DNA from: an uncultured Prevotella sp.
Lineage (GTDB): Bacteria; Bacteroidota; Bacteroidia; Bacteroidales; Bacteroidaceae
Reading direction: 5' to 3'
NCBI GenBank assembly: GCA_900546605.1
Contig: URDV01000033.1
Coordinates: 1 to 13,101, forward strand
DNA: 13,101 nucleotides
Part shown: positions 6,786-13,101 of the stretch, one piece after another
Layout of the letters: the number at the start of each line of letters is the position of its first letter
Position numbering within the stretch: the stretch's first letter is position 1
The notes under the pieces: generated by a model
Databases searched by the model: none
What the model saw: only the letters and a program-made list of their open reading frames with translations
What the model was told of the DNA's origin: nothing
Made by a program: the position numbers and the translations under genes

Positions 6786-7712
6786 ATGCGTACTTATTGG
6801 AATTATAACAAAACGCTACAAACCATTGACGAATGGGCACCCGACTGCTGGGTGCAGGTTACATGTCCCACTCCTGAAGATGAGGACTTTTTAATCAACA
6901 ATCTTAAAATTCCTGATTACTTTCTTGATGACATTCGAGATAAAGACGAGCGCTCACGTTACGAATACGACGAAGGGTGGTCGCTTATTATCTTGCGCAT
7001 ACCTTATGTTAAAGAGGTGGCATCACGCACACCGCACACCACCATACCTATGGGTATTATACTTAACAAAGGAGTGTGCGTAACCGTATGTAATTACGAA
7101 ACCAACATGATGATTGACTTTGTGTCATATCAGCAAAAGCGTAATCAAGGTTTTACTGACTCCGTTGACTTAGTGTTCCGCCTATTCCTTTCATCTGCCG
7201 TGTGGTATTTGAAACGGCTTAAACAAATCAACGTACTGCTTGAAGAAGCGAAACGCAATCTTGACAGACAGATTGACAACGAAGACCTCATTGGTTTATC
7301 AAGGTTACAAGATAGCCTGACATACTTCATCACCTCCATTCGTGGCAACGAAACATTGCTTTCAAAGCTCAAGTTCAAGCTACCTGTTGATGAATTAGAT
7401 GCCGACCTAATTGAGGATGTCACGATTGAAATGAATCAGGCACGCGAAACAACTAACATCTACACAAACATTCTCGATTCCACTATGGAAACGTATGCCA
7501 GCATTATTAACAACAACATGGCTGGTGTAATGAAACAAATGACATCTGTTTCCATCATTCTCATGTTTCCTACACTCATAGCCAGTATCTTTGGTATGAA
7601 CCTTGTAAGCGGCATGGAAACCATGTGGTGGGGATTCCCTGTTGTCATTATCGCTTCAATTGTCGTAACAGGCATCTTTTATGGACTTTTCCGCTGGAAA
7701 GCGTGGATTTAA
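6786..7712 (+). CDS. corA: CorA-type magnesium/cobalt transporter
   Basis: The protein has 308 residues, typical for the family. The N-terminal two thirds are the cytoplasmic domain that senses metal and leads into a long stalk helix (KRLKQINVLLEEAKRNLDRQID). Two C-terminal membrane helices follow: one ending in the family signature GMN (270-272, IFGMN), then WWGFPVVIIASIVVTGIFYGLF, with a basic tail RWKAW. CorA proteins form pentamers in the inner membrane and admit Mg2+, with Co2+ or Ni2+ in some members. The start MRTYWNYNKTLQTIDEW matches what I recall of Bacteroidales CorA proteins. The frame stays open upstream to a TTG at 6687, but that extra segment has no CorA character and overlaps the leader hairpins. 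The loop after GMN reads VSGME rather than the MPE-type loop of Mg2+-selective members, so the exact ion is uncertain. Confidence 0.93.
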   Translation: MRTYWNYNKTLQTIDEWAPDCWVQVTCPTPEDEDFLINNLKIPDYFLDDIRDKDERSRYEYDEGWSLIILRIPYVKEVASRTPHTTIPMGIILNKGVCVTVCNYETNMMIDFVSYQQKRNQGFTDSVDLVFRLFLSSAVWYLKRLKQINVLLEEAKRNLDRQIDNEDLIGLSRLQDSLTYFITSIRGNETLLSKLKFKLPVDELDADLIEDVTIEMNQARETTNIYTNILDSTMETYASIINNNMAGVMKQMTSVSIILMFPTLIASIFGMNLVSGMETMWWGFPVVIIASIVVTGIFYGLFRWKAWI

Positions 7713-7744
7713 ACACAATGATGAGCAAAATTCAGTACAAACTC

Positions 7745-7775
7745 TTGGCTGATAAAAATAAAATAACTTTATTTG
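7745..7775 (+). promoter_or_regulatory. Promoter candidate for the DUF349 gene
   Basis: TTGG (7745-7748), 19 bases, then TTTATTTG (7768-7775): each box has one mismatch to the Bacteroidota consensus. Transcription would start near 7782, inside or next to the 10-base palindrome ACTACGTAGT (7786-7795), and give a leader of about 170 bases containing the hairpin at 7803-7853. Confidence 0.35.
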
Positions 7776-7802
7776 CAACTCAATAACTACGTAGTGCAAC
7801 GA

Positions 7803-7853
7803 TCACGACTTTGTGTTTGTTCTCTTCATCAAGCAACAAATACAAAGTCGTGA
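7803..7853. repeat. Long hairpin (19-base stem) between corA and the DUF349 gene
   Basis: TCACGACTTTGTGTTTGTT (7803-7821) pairs with 7835-7853 over 19 positions, with only one G-U wobble and a 13-base loop. No T-run follows on either strand, so it is not a classical terminator. It lies in the presumed leader of the DUF349 gene and may act as an RNA structure, a corA 3' end stabiliser, or be a small palindromic repeat element. Confidence 0.7.
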
Positions 7854-7952
7854 ATACGTTTCACCTCGCAATCATAAAAATAAACTAATTGAACAGCGGC
7901 TCACCCCCACAATAGGTTTAGCCGTTTACGAACCGATCCTATCCAATTTATT

Positions 7953-9806
7953 ATGGACGAAATCAAGAACACTGCTGAAGCCGAAGAACAAAAAGTAACA
8001 GTAACTTCAGCCGAAACTAACACTAACGAGGAAGCAGCTAACACTACTGCAACTTCCACCACAACTGAAGACAACACCGCTGAAAAGCATTCAGAACCCA
8101 CCACCAAGGCTGAGGTTATTGAACAGCTCAAACAGATTGTATATAACGGTGGCAACGTTGAACGCACAGAACTCGACCACCTGAAAATGCTTTACTATCG
8201 TTTTCACAATGCCGATGTAACAGCAGCACGTAACAAATTTATTGAAGAAGGCGGAAAAGCAGAAGACTTTATGCCTGCTCCCGACACCGACGAAGAAAAC
8301 TTCAAAGCACAGCTTTCACTCATTCGCGAACTGCGCAACAAGGCTGCTGAAGAACTCGAAAAAGAAAAACAAAATAACCTAAAGCGTAAGCAAGAAATCA
8401 TTGAACGCATCAAGGAGTTGGCCTCTTCACCTGATGAAGCTGACAAAGGTTATAACGAAGTGAAGGAACTGCAAAATGAATGGAAAGAAATTAAGCAAGT
8501 TCCCGCTGAAAATGCAACCGAACTTTGGAAGAACTACCAGCTCTACACTGAACAGTTCTACGACCAACTGCGCTTAAATCACGAAATGCGTGCTTATGAC
8601 TTCAAAAAGAATCTTGAAATCAAAACACACCTTTGTGAAGCAGCTGAAAAGTTAGCCGATTTGGAAGATCCTATCTCAGCCTTCCACCAACTGCAAAAGT
8701 TGCATCAAGAATATCGTGAAACGGGTCCCGTTGCCAAAGAGCTTCGCGATGAAATATGGAAACGCTTTAAAGATGCCTCTACCATCATCAACAAGCGTCA
8801 CCAAGACCACTTTGAAGCCATCAAATCCAAGGAAGAAGAAAACCTTGAAAAGAAGACCGAACTTTGCAAAAAAGTTGAAGCCCTTGATTTTGAGTCATTA
8901 AAGACTTACCCTCAATGGGAAGAGGTTACCAAACAAGTGCTGGCTGCACAAGCTGAATGGAAAACCATTGGCTTTACGCCTCGCAAAGTGAATGCTGAGA
9001 TTTTCGAACGTTTCCGCACAGCATGTGATCGTTTCTTCCAAGCTAAAACTGCTTATTTCAAAGCTAATCGCGAAAAGCTTAACGCCAACCTTACAGCCAA
9101 AAATGCTTTAATTGAAAAGGCAGAAGCTTTAAAAGATAGCACTGATTGGGGAGCAACCACCAACAAATTTGTTGAGCTGCAAAAGGAATGGAAAAGCATT
9201 GGTCCTGTTGCACATAAAGTGTCAGACGTTATTTGGAAACGCTTTAACGATGCTTGCAACTATTTCTTTGAAAAGAAGAACGAAGCTAATGCAGGGCAAC
9301 GCAAAGAGGAAGAAGCTAACCTTGACCTCAAGAAAGCTGTCATTGCCGAATTAGACAAATTAGCTGAAACAGGCAGCGACGACTTACTCAAGAGCGTGCG
9401 CGAACTGCAAGCCCGTTGGAATGAAATAGGACATGTGCCCTACAACAAAAAGGAGAAAATGTACCGTCGTTACCGCGAAGTGTGTGATAAAATTTACAAC
9501 ACCATACACGAAACTGCAGGACGTCGCCGCATGGACAACTTCCGTAAAACGGTTGCAGATAAGGGCGGTTCTGAACTGACACGCGAACGTAGCCGCTTGC
9601 AAGGTGCTTTAGATGCTAAGAAGCAGGAAATTCAAACTTACGAAACGAACCTCACCTTCTTCCGTTCAAGTTCAAAGAAAGGCAATTCTTTGGTTGCTGA
9701 CATTGAAAAGAAAGTTGAACGATTAAAGAATGATTTGCAAGAAATCACCCTAAAAATAAAGGCCGTTAACGATAAAATCAAGGCTGAGAAAGAGGCGAAT
9801 AAGTAA
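7953..9806 (+). CDS. DUF349-repeat protein
   Basis: The protein has 617 residues and no signal peptide or membrane segment. Residues 1-50 are a Thr/Glu/Ala-rich acidic stretch, probably disordered. Five DUF349 units follow at about 172, 249, 331, 408 and 484. Each has the pattern LQ-x-EWK-x-IG-x-VP, then an aromatic-rich helix such as IWKRFNDACNYFF. The first is variant (EIKQVP in place of EIGxVP) and the second has YRETGPV. The last 70 residues are predicted coiled coil (LVADIEKKVERLKNDLQEITLKIKAVNDKIKAEK). DUF349 proteins are widespread in Bacteroidota and Actinobacteria; their biochemical role is not established, and a cytoplasmic helical scaffold is the most the sequence supports. The start ATG at 7953 is the first in frame. 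Transcription is convergent with the MATE operon. Confidence 0.92.
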   Translation: MDEIKNTAEAEEQKVTVTSAETNTNEEAANTTATSTTTEDNTAEKHSEPTTKAEVIEQLKQIVYNGGNVERTELDHLKMLYYRFHNADVTAARNKFIEEGGKAEDFMPAPDTDEENFKAQLSLIRELRNKAAEELEKEKQNNLKRKQEIIERIKELASSPDEADKGYNEVKELQNEWKEIKQVPAENATELWKNYQLYTEQFYDQLRLNHEMRAYDFKKNLEIKTHLCEAAEKLADLEDPISAFHQLQKLHQEYRETGPVAKELRDEIWKRFKDASTIINKRHQDHFEAIKSKEEENLEKKTELCKKVEALDFESLKTYPQWEEVTKQVLAAQAEWKTIGFTPRKVNAEIFERFRTACDRFFQAKTAYFKANREKLNANLTAKNALIEKAEALKDSTDWGATTNKFVELQKEWKSIGPVAHKVSDVIWKRFNDACNYFFEKKNEANAGQRKEEEANLDLKKAVIAELDKLAETGSDDLLKSVRELQARWNEIGHVPYNKKEKMYRRYREVCDKIYNTIHETAGRRRMDNFRKTVADKGGSELTRERSRLQGALDAKKQEIQTYETNLTFFRSSSKKGNSLVADIEKKVERLKNDLQEITLKIKAVNDKIKAEKEANK

Positions 9807-9820
9807 TACGTCCTCACACA

Positions 9821-9924
9821 TAAGTAGGTGTTCAAAAGTATTTTATAAGTATTATTGAATGAAGCAAATGCTTGCATCCCAATAATGCACTTTCCAAGTA
9901 AAAATAATTTTAAACACCTACTTA
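9821..9924. repeat. 104-base near-palindrome (nested hairpin) after the DUF349 gene
   Basis: The outer arms 9821-9844 and 9901-9924 pair at 22 of 24 positions, including the perfect 12-mer TAAGTAGGTGTT with its complement. Further in, AAGT (9847-9850)/ACTT (9889-9892), ATTATTG (9851-9857)/CAATAAT (9880-9886) and ATGAAGC (9859-9865)/GCTT-G-CAT (9870-9877) continue the stem to an AAAT loop. The whole element folds on itself. There is no T-run, so it may be a miniature repeat element or a structured RNA rather than a terminator. Confidence 0.75.
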
Positions 9925-9935
9925 GATTATAAAAC

Positions 9936-10018
9936 AAAAACGAGTTTCCAACTTGTGCTATACTGAAAGCTATTACCAACTTTCTCTATTCAACACAAAT
10001 TGGAAACTCGTTTTTTTT
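9936..10018. terminator. Bidirectional terminator between convergent genes
   Basis: 9936-9957 (core CGAGTTTCCAA) pairs with 9994-10015 (core TTGGAAACTCG) at 21 of 22 positions, around a 36-base loop with an inner GAAAG/CTTTC stem. On the plus strand it ends in eight T (10011-10018); on the minus strand it ends in TTTTTGTTTT. It sits 130 bases after the DUF349 stop and 17 bases after the MATE stop, so it can serve both. The loop is longer than in a standard terminator. Confidence 0.7.
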
Positions 10019-10034
10019 CTTGATATGTCACACA

Positions 10035-11330
10035 CTATTTATCAACAACTCGCTTCAGCACATGCTTAAATAACAAGCATTGCATCAGTCCACGCCCCCC
10101 TAAATAAACGAGAAACGCTGTCCACAATAAGAAGTTTGACAACGGAAACACCTTTACGACAATAAAAAAGCTAAGCGAGGCAAAAAACATACTCATTAAC
10201 ATATAACGAGTTGAAGTGGTGCCTACATACAAACCATCAAACAAAAATGCAGCAAAACTTAGCAACGGAATAACTGAAGCCAACAGCAAATAATGCTGTG
10301 CTTGCACCACAACTGCTTCATCATTTGTTAGTAAATGAAGCAAATGACCACCACCTCCTACATATGCAAGGCTGAACAAAACAGCTAATGCAGCGCCAAA
10401 CACAAACAAATGGTGAGCCAATCGTTTAAAGTTTACCATGTCACGTGCACCACAATAACGGCCCCCTAAAGCCTCGCCAGCATAGGCAAAGCCATCCATT
10501 ACATATGAAAATATGATAAAGAACTGCATTAGCAATGTGTTGGCAGCCAACGTTAACTCGCCTTGAGCCGAACCTGCTGACGTAAAATAAGTTGTCACAG
10601 CTATTAAACACAATGTGCGTAAAAAAATATCACGGTTCACATTAAAGAAACTCAGCATCTCACTTTTACTAAATACACCATACCAACTCAATGAACCACT
10701 CTTATGATGAAATTGAGTGAACCATATAACAAAAGCCATAAGTAGCCCTGCATACTGCGCTATTAATGTGCCCAATGCCACACCCTCCACCTTCATTTTA
10801 AAAACAAAGACAAAAAGCATGCTGGCTATAATGTTCACTACATTCTGTACTATGGCTATAAACATCGTAACACGTGTATTCTGCATACCAAGGAACCAAC
10901 CTACAAAACTGTAAAGTCCTAATACGGCAGGTGCTCCCCAAATAAGGAGTTTGAAATATACCGAAGCCCAAAGCCTAACTTCTGCCGAAGCTTGCACAAA
11001 GCCAAAAGTTAAATACAGAATAGGCCCCTGCAGCAAAATAAGAAACAATGACGCACCCAACGCTATTGCTAAAGAGCGCATCAGTATATGATTTGTTTCA
11101 CTGCTATTATTAGCCCCATAAGCTTGTGCCGTCAGTCCACCTGTACCCATGCGCAAAAATGAAAAGAGCCAATAAATCATATTAAAAATCATGCCACCTA
11201 TAGCAATGGCACCTATGTAAGCAGCAGCACCCAAATGCCCCACTATAGTAGTATCAACCAATGCCAACAAAGGCACCGTTATGTTTGACACTATACTGGG
11301 CAAGGCTATATGGAGTATTTTCCGATTCAT
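10035..11330 (-). CDS. MATE family efflux transporter (DinF-like)
   Basis: The protein has 431 residues with about twelve hydrophobic segments, the normal size for a MATE transporter. The N-terminus reads KILHIALPSIVSNITVPLLALVDTTIVGHLG, the classic MATE opening; DTTIVG is typical of the DinF branch. MATE proteins sit in the inner membrane and export cationic drugs or metabolites in exchange for H+ or Na+; the substrate cannot be told here. The start codon overlaps the birA stop by four bases (ATGA, plus-strand 11327-11330), so it is probably translationally coupled and is the last gene of the operon. The terminator at 9936-10018 follows. An alternative substrate class, such as a metabolite exported as an overflow product, cannot be excluded. 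Confidence 0.92.
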   Translation of the reverse strand: MNRKILHIALPSIVSNITVPLLALVDTTIVGHLGAAAYIGAIAIGGMIFNMIYWLFSFLRMGTGGLTAQAYGANNSSETNHILMRSLAIALGASLFLILLQGPILYLTFGFVQASAEVRLWASVYFKLLIWGAPAVLGLYSFVGWFLGMQNTRVTMFIAIVQNVVNIIASMLFVFVFKMKVEGVALGTLIAQYAGLLMAFVIWFTQFHHKSGSLSWYGVFSKSEMLSFFNVNRDIFLRTLCLIAVTTYFTSAGSAQGELTLAANTLLMQFFIIFSYVMDGFAYAGEALGGRYCGARDMVNFKRLAHHLFVFGAALAVLFSLAYVGGGGHLLHLLTNDEAVVVQAQHYLLLASVIPLLSFAAFLFDGLYVGTTSTRYMLMSMFFASLSFFIVVKVFPLSNFLLWTAFLVYLGGRGLMQCLLFKHVLKRVVDK

Positions 11331-12094
11331 CTTTTTATGAGTTTTACCTGTTTAAAGGCATAGTCACGACTGTAGCCATCCTCTCGCTTCAATCGTAATA
11401 TACCCATTGATGATATGCGCTCTATCATAGCTTTGAATTCCCCATTTTCGTCAGCAAAGGTGTGCCACCCCTCAGCACAGTACAAATGTTGCATGTACAA
11501 TTGGTGTAGCACATCATAATCCTCTTGCAGCACTTGATTATAAAAGTGTTCAAAGTATTTCAAAACATGCATGAGCAACTCTTCACGACAAATGCCATGT
11601 CCTAATATCTGTTTAAGCGAAACGGGGTTGGGAGCATCACTCTTAAAAGCCTCTTGATTCACATTCAGCCCTACACCTGTAAGCGTGTTTTCAATTTGTA
11701 TCCCACACACATCATGTTCTAATAGCATGCCACATATTTTTTTATCTTTCCAATATATGTCATTAGGCCATTTCACACTAACATCAGTAATATATTCCTC
11801 CAAGGCCGAACTCACTGACAAGGCTAAAGCCTCAGACAATGCAAATTGATGCGTAACAGGCACTCGCCGCGGATGAAACAAAAAGCCAAATAACAAATTT
11901 TGCGCGCTATCAGCCTCCCACGAAGTACCACGTTGGCCACGTCCTGCCGTTTGATAATCAGTTGTTATCAACACAAACTCATAATTAGTGTGTGCATATT
12001 CAGCACGTCGCAATTGCAACATGGTTGAATCAGTTTCAGACAAATGTTTGTGCCACCAATTAGTAGGTAAATCTATATTAAAACTTTTCGGCAT
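11327..12094 (-). CDS. birA: Biotin--[acetyl-CoA-carboxylase] ligase, monofunctional
   Basis: The enzyme uses ATP to make biotinyl-AMP and attaches biotin to a lysine of biotin-dependent carboxylases in the cytoplasm. The 255-residue protein shows the family motifs in order: SETDST (19-24), the biotin/ATP loop GRGQRG (51-56) with W59, NLLFGF, KWPNDIYW (108-115), KKICGMLLE (118-126) and GVGLNVNQ (140-147). A C-terminal SH3-like part follows (about 210-255). The N-terminal winged helix of E. coli BirA is missing, so it should be a ligase only and not a repressor of biotin synthesis. It begins 17 bases inside the end of the MmcQ/YjbR gene in another frame and ends in an ATGA overlap with the MATE gene. 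Confidence 0.95.
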   Translation of the reverse strand: MPKSFNIDLPTNWWHKHLSETDSTMLQLRRAEYAHTNYEFVLITTDYQTAGRGQRGTSWEADSAQNLLFGFLFHPRRVPVTHQFALSEALALSVSSALEEYITDVSVKWPNDIYWKDKKICGMLLEHDVCGIQIENTLTGVGLNVNQEAFKSDAPNPVSLKQILGHGICREELLMHVLKYFEHFYNQVLQEDYDVLHQLYMQHLYCAEGWHTFADENGEFKAMIERISSMGILRLKREDGYSRDYAFKQVKLIKR

Positions 12095-12434
12095 ACTCCT
12101 TTTGCAACTTTTTGGGTAACTTTTTCAACACCTCATCCAGCGAGTGATCAATTAAATGTAACACCACATCATCAGGCACATCCGTTTCAAACCACACCTC
12201 ATTCCAATACTTTTTGTTCCAATGCCAAGCCCCCTTTATGCCGCTATATCGGTCGCGCAATTCTATGGCATAATCAGGGTCACACTTTAGCACAACACAC
12301 TCAGGTCGTTCTAAATCAATGTAGGCAAAAATCTTATTATAAACCCTAAATAACACACCATTCGGTCCAAAAGCAGCATCCTCTGTAGCCAAAGGTTTTG
12401 CCAAACAATAGGCACGAACCCGCTCAATATTCAT
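12078..12434 (-). CDS. MmcQ/YjbR family protein
   Basis: The protein has 118 residues, the usual length. The fold signature is visible: MNIERVRAYCLAKPLATEDAAFG at the N-terminus, VLFRVYNKIFAYIDLE, VVLKCDPDYAIELRDRY, then the WHWNKKYWNEVWF segment. The family has a CyaY-like (frataxin-like) fold and is often annotated as DNA-binding, but its biological role is not established. The start codon overlaps the stop of the YraN-like gene (ATGA at plus-strand 12431-12434), and its 3' end overlaps birA by 17 bases, so it is certainly part of the same operon. No HTH or metal site can be seen directly. Confidence 0.9.
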   Translation of the reverse strand: MNIERVRAYCLAKPLATEDAAFGPNGVLFRVYNKIFAYIDLERPECVVLKCDPDYAIELRDRYSGIKGAWHWNKKYWNEVWFETDVPDDVVLHLIDHSLDEVLKKLPKKLQKEYAEKF

Positions 12435-12835
12435 ACTTCAAATTCCTTTTTATGATGTCTTTGTCGCCATACTTCATTTTCAGTATAGGCATTTTTTATA
12501 TGGGTTATCTTAAACGGCACCTCAGTTCCAACCACAGTTATTATGTCGAAACTATAAGCCACATCACGCAAATGGTAATAATCAAGATAAGCACGCGCAG
12601 CTTCTACCAAATTCTTCTTCTTTTGCAAGTCAACAGCATCTTTAGCCAAAGCCTTATTTTCATTGCTACGCGTCTTTACCTCAACAAACACTATTTCATC
12701 GTACCACTCAGCCACGATGTCTATTTCATAATGATCAACGCGCCAATTGCGGTGCTTTAATCGGTAGCCCTTGAGCGTAAGATAAAGCAAAGCCTCATCT
12801 TCACCTATACGGCCTAAATCGTTGTGAGCAGCCAT
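12431..12835 (-). CDS. YraN / UPF0102 family putative nuclease
   Basis: The protein has 134 residues. It opens with LGRIGEDEALLYLTLKGY, the family's N-terminal helix, followed by a PD-(D/E)XK-like core: YEIDIVAEW (Glu37, Asp39) and IVFVEVKTR (Glu52, Lys54). All four expected catalytic-type residues are present. The family resembles Holliday-junction resolvases, but the substrate in vivo is not established. The start ATG is four bases after the tadA stop codon, and the stop overlaps the next start. The family call is strong; nuclease activity is inferred from the fold. Confidence 0.92.
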   Translation of the reverse strand: MAAHNDLGRIGEDEALLYLTLKGYRLKHRNWRVDHYEIDIVAEWYDEIVFVEVKTRSNENKALAKDAVDLQKKKNLVEAARAYLDYYHLRDVAYSFDIITVVGTEVPFKITHIKNAYTENEVWRQRHHKKEFEV

Positions 12836-12839
12836 CGTT

Positions 12840-13101
12840 CTAACGTTTCTTTTTGAAGAAATCCTTCATTAATTGCGCACACTCATCTAATAGCACACCA
12901 CTTGTCACTTGTGTTTTAGGGTGAAAAGCCTTAGGAGCAAACACACTATACCCCCGTTTAGGGTCAGGAGCACCATACACCACACGCCCCATCTGCGACC
13001 ACCCAATAGCACCTGCACACATAACACAAGGTTCTACTGTAACGTAGAGCGTACACACATCTAAATATTTACCATTTAAAGCATCGGCAGCAGCAGATCG
13101 G
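12840..13101 (-). CDS. tadA: tRNA-specific adenosine deaminase TadA, 5' end beyond window
   Basis: The C-terminal 86 codons are present and the frame is open to the window edge. Visible residues begin RSAAADALNGKYLDVCTLYVTVEPCVMCAGAIGW. PCVMCAGA carries the two zinc-binding cysteines of the cytidine/deoxycytidylate deaminase fold; the His-Ala-Glu motif would lie just upstream, outside the window. TadA converts adenosine 34 of tRNA-Arg(ACG) to inosine, which is needed to read CGC and CGA codons. The GTG at 13058 is an internal Val codon, not the start. It is the first visible gene of the tadA - yraN - yjbR - birA - MATE operon. Related guanine deaminases share the motif, but the segment GKYLDVCTLYVTVEPC fits TadA best. 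Confidence 0.93.
   Translation of the reverse strand, partial: RSAAADALNGKYLDVCTLYVTVEPCVMCAGAIGWSQMGRVVYGAPDPKRGYSVFAPKAFHPKTQVTSGVLLDECAQLMKDFFKKKR

Noticed and set aside
7813..7998. 61-codon frame between corA and the DUF349 gene
   Set aside because: It starts within the hairpin at 7803-7853 and overlaps the DUF349 start; no protein-like features.
12398..12760. 120-codon plus-strand frame opposite the YraN-like gene
   Set aside because: It lies antisense to a well-supported gene of an operon and looks like low-complexity shadow translation.

Overview
The window looks like a chromosomal segment of a Bacteroidota bacterium, most likely Bacteroidales and probably a Prevotella-like genus. 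The evidence is the Bacteroidota promoter type (TTTG, about 19-21 bases, TAnnTTTG; clearest at 3664-3694), the near absence of Shine-Dalgarno sequences, and the gene families present: DUF349-repeat protein, MORN-GH25 lysozyme, PstS-like lipoprotein and a BirA without the DNA-binding domain. No tRNA, rRNA, CRISPR array, complete insertion sequence or prophage was seen.

Layout. Positions 1-3526 (minus strand) hold a PstS-like lipoprotein, an Rpn/PD-(D/E)XK family protein, and a secreted TPR protein that runs off the left edge. Positions 3527-4118 are a divergent intergenic region with two promoters and two arrays of an 8-base GTTAACnn repeat. Positions 4119-6212 (plus) encode a membrane-anchored protein joining a protease-like domain that seems to have lost its catalytic residues, MORN repeats and a GH25 lysozyme domain. 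After a 573-base region with a structured leader comes a CorA-type metal transporter (6786-7712). A hairpin-bearing leader follows, then a DUF349-repeat protein (7953-9806). Positions 9807-10034 separate convergent genes and hold two long hairpins, the second a likely bidirectional terminator. Positions 10035-13101 (minus) are a tight operon read tadA - yraN-like - MmcQ/YjbR - birA - MATE transporter, with overlaps or 4-base spacing throughout; tadA runs off the right edge.

How the genes fit together. The right-hand operon is mainly housekeeping (tRNA editing, a putative nuclease, protein biotinylation) with an exporter at the end. The GH25 protein acts on the cell wall, CorA moves Mg2+, and the PstS-like and TPR proteins belong to the envelope. 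The Rpn gene is the accessory element. Its C-terminus carries five or six copies of a four-residue repeat, two of them identical 12-base DNA copies. That is the hallmark of Rpn proteins reported as gene-within-gene toxin-antitoxin and anti-phage systems, and it is the best lead here. The long palindromes at 7803-7853 and 9821-9924, the GTTAACnn arrays and the corA leader are the main structures not explained by genes.
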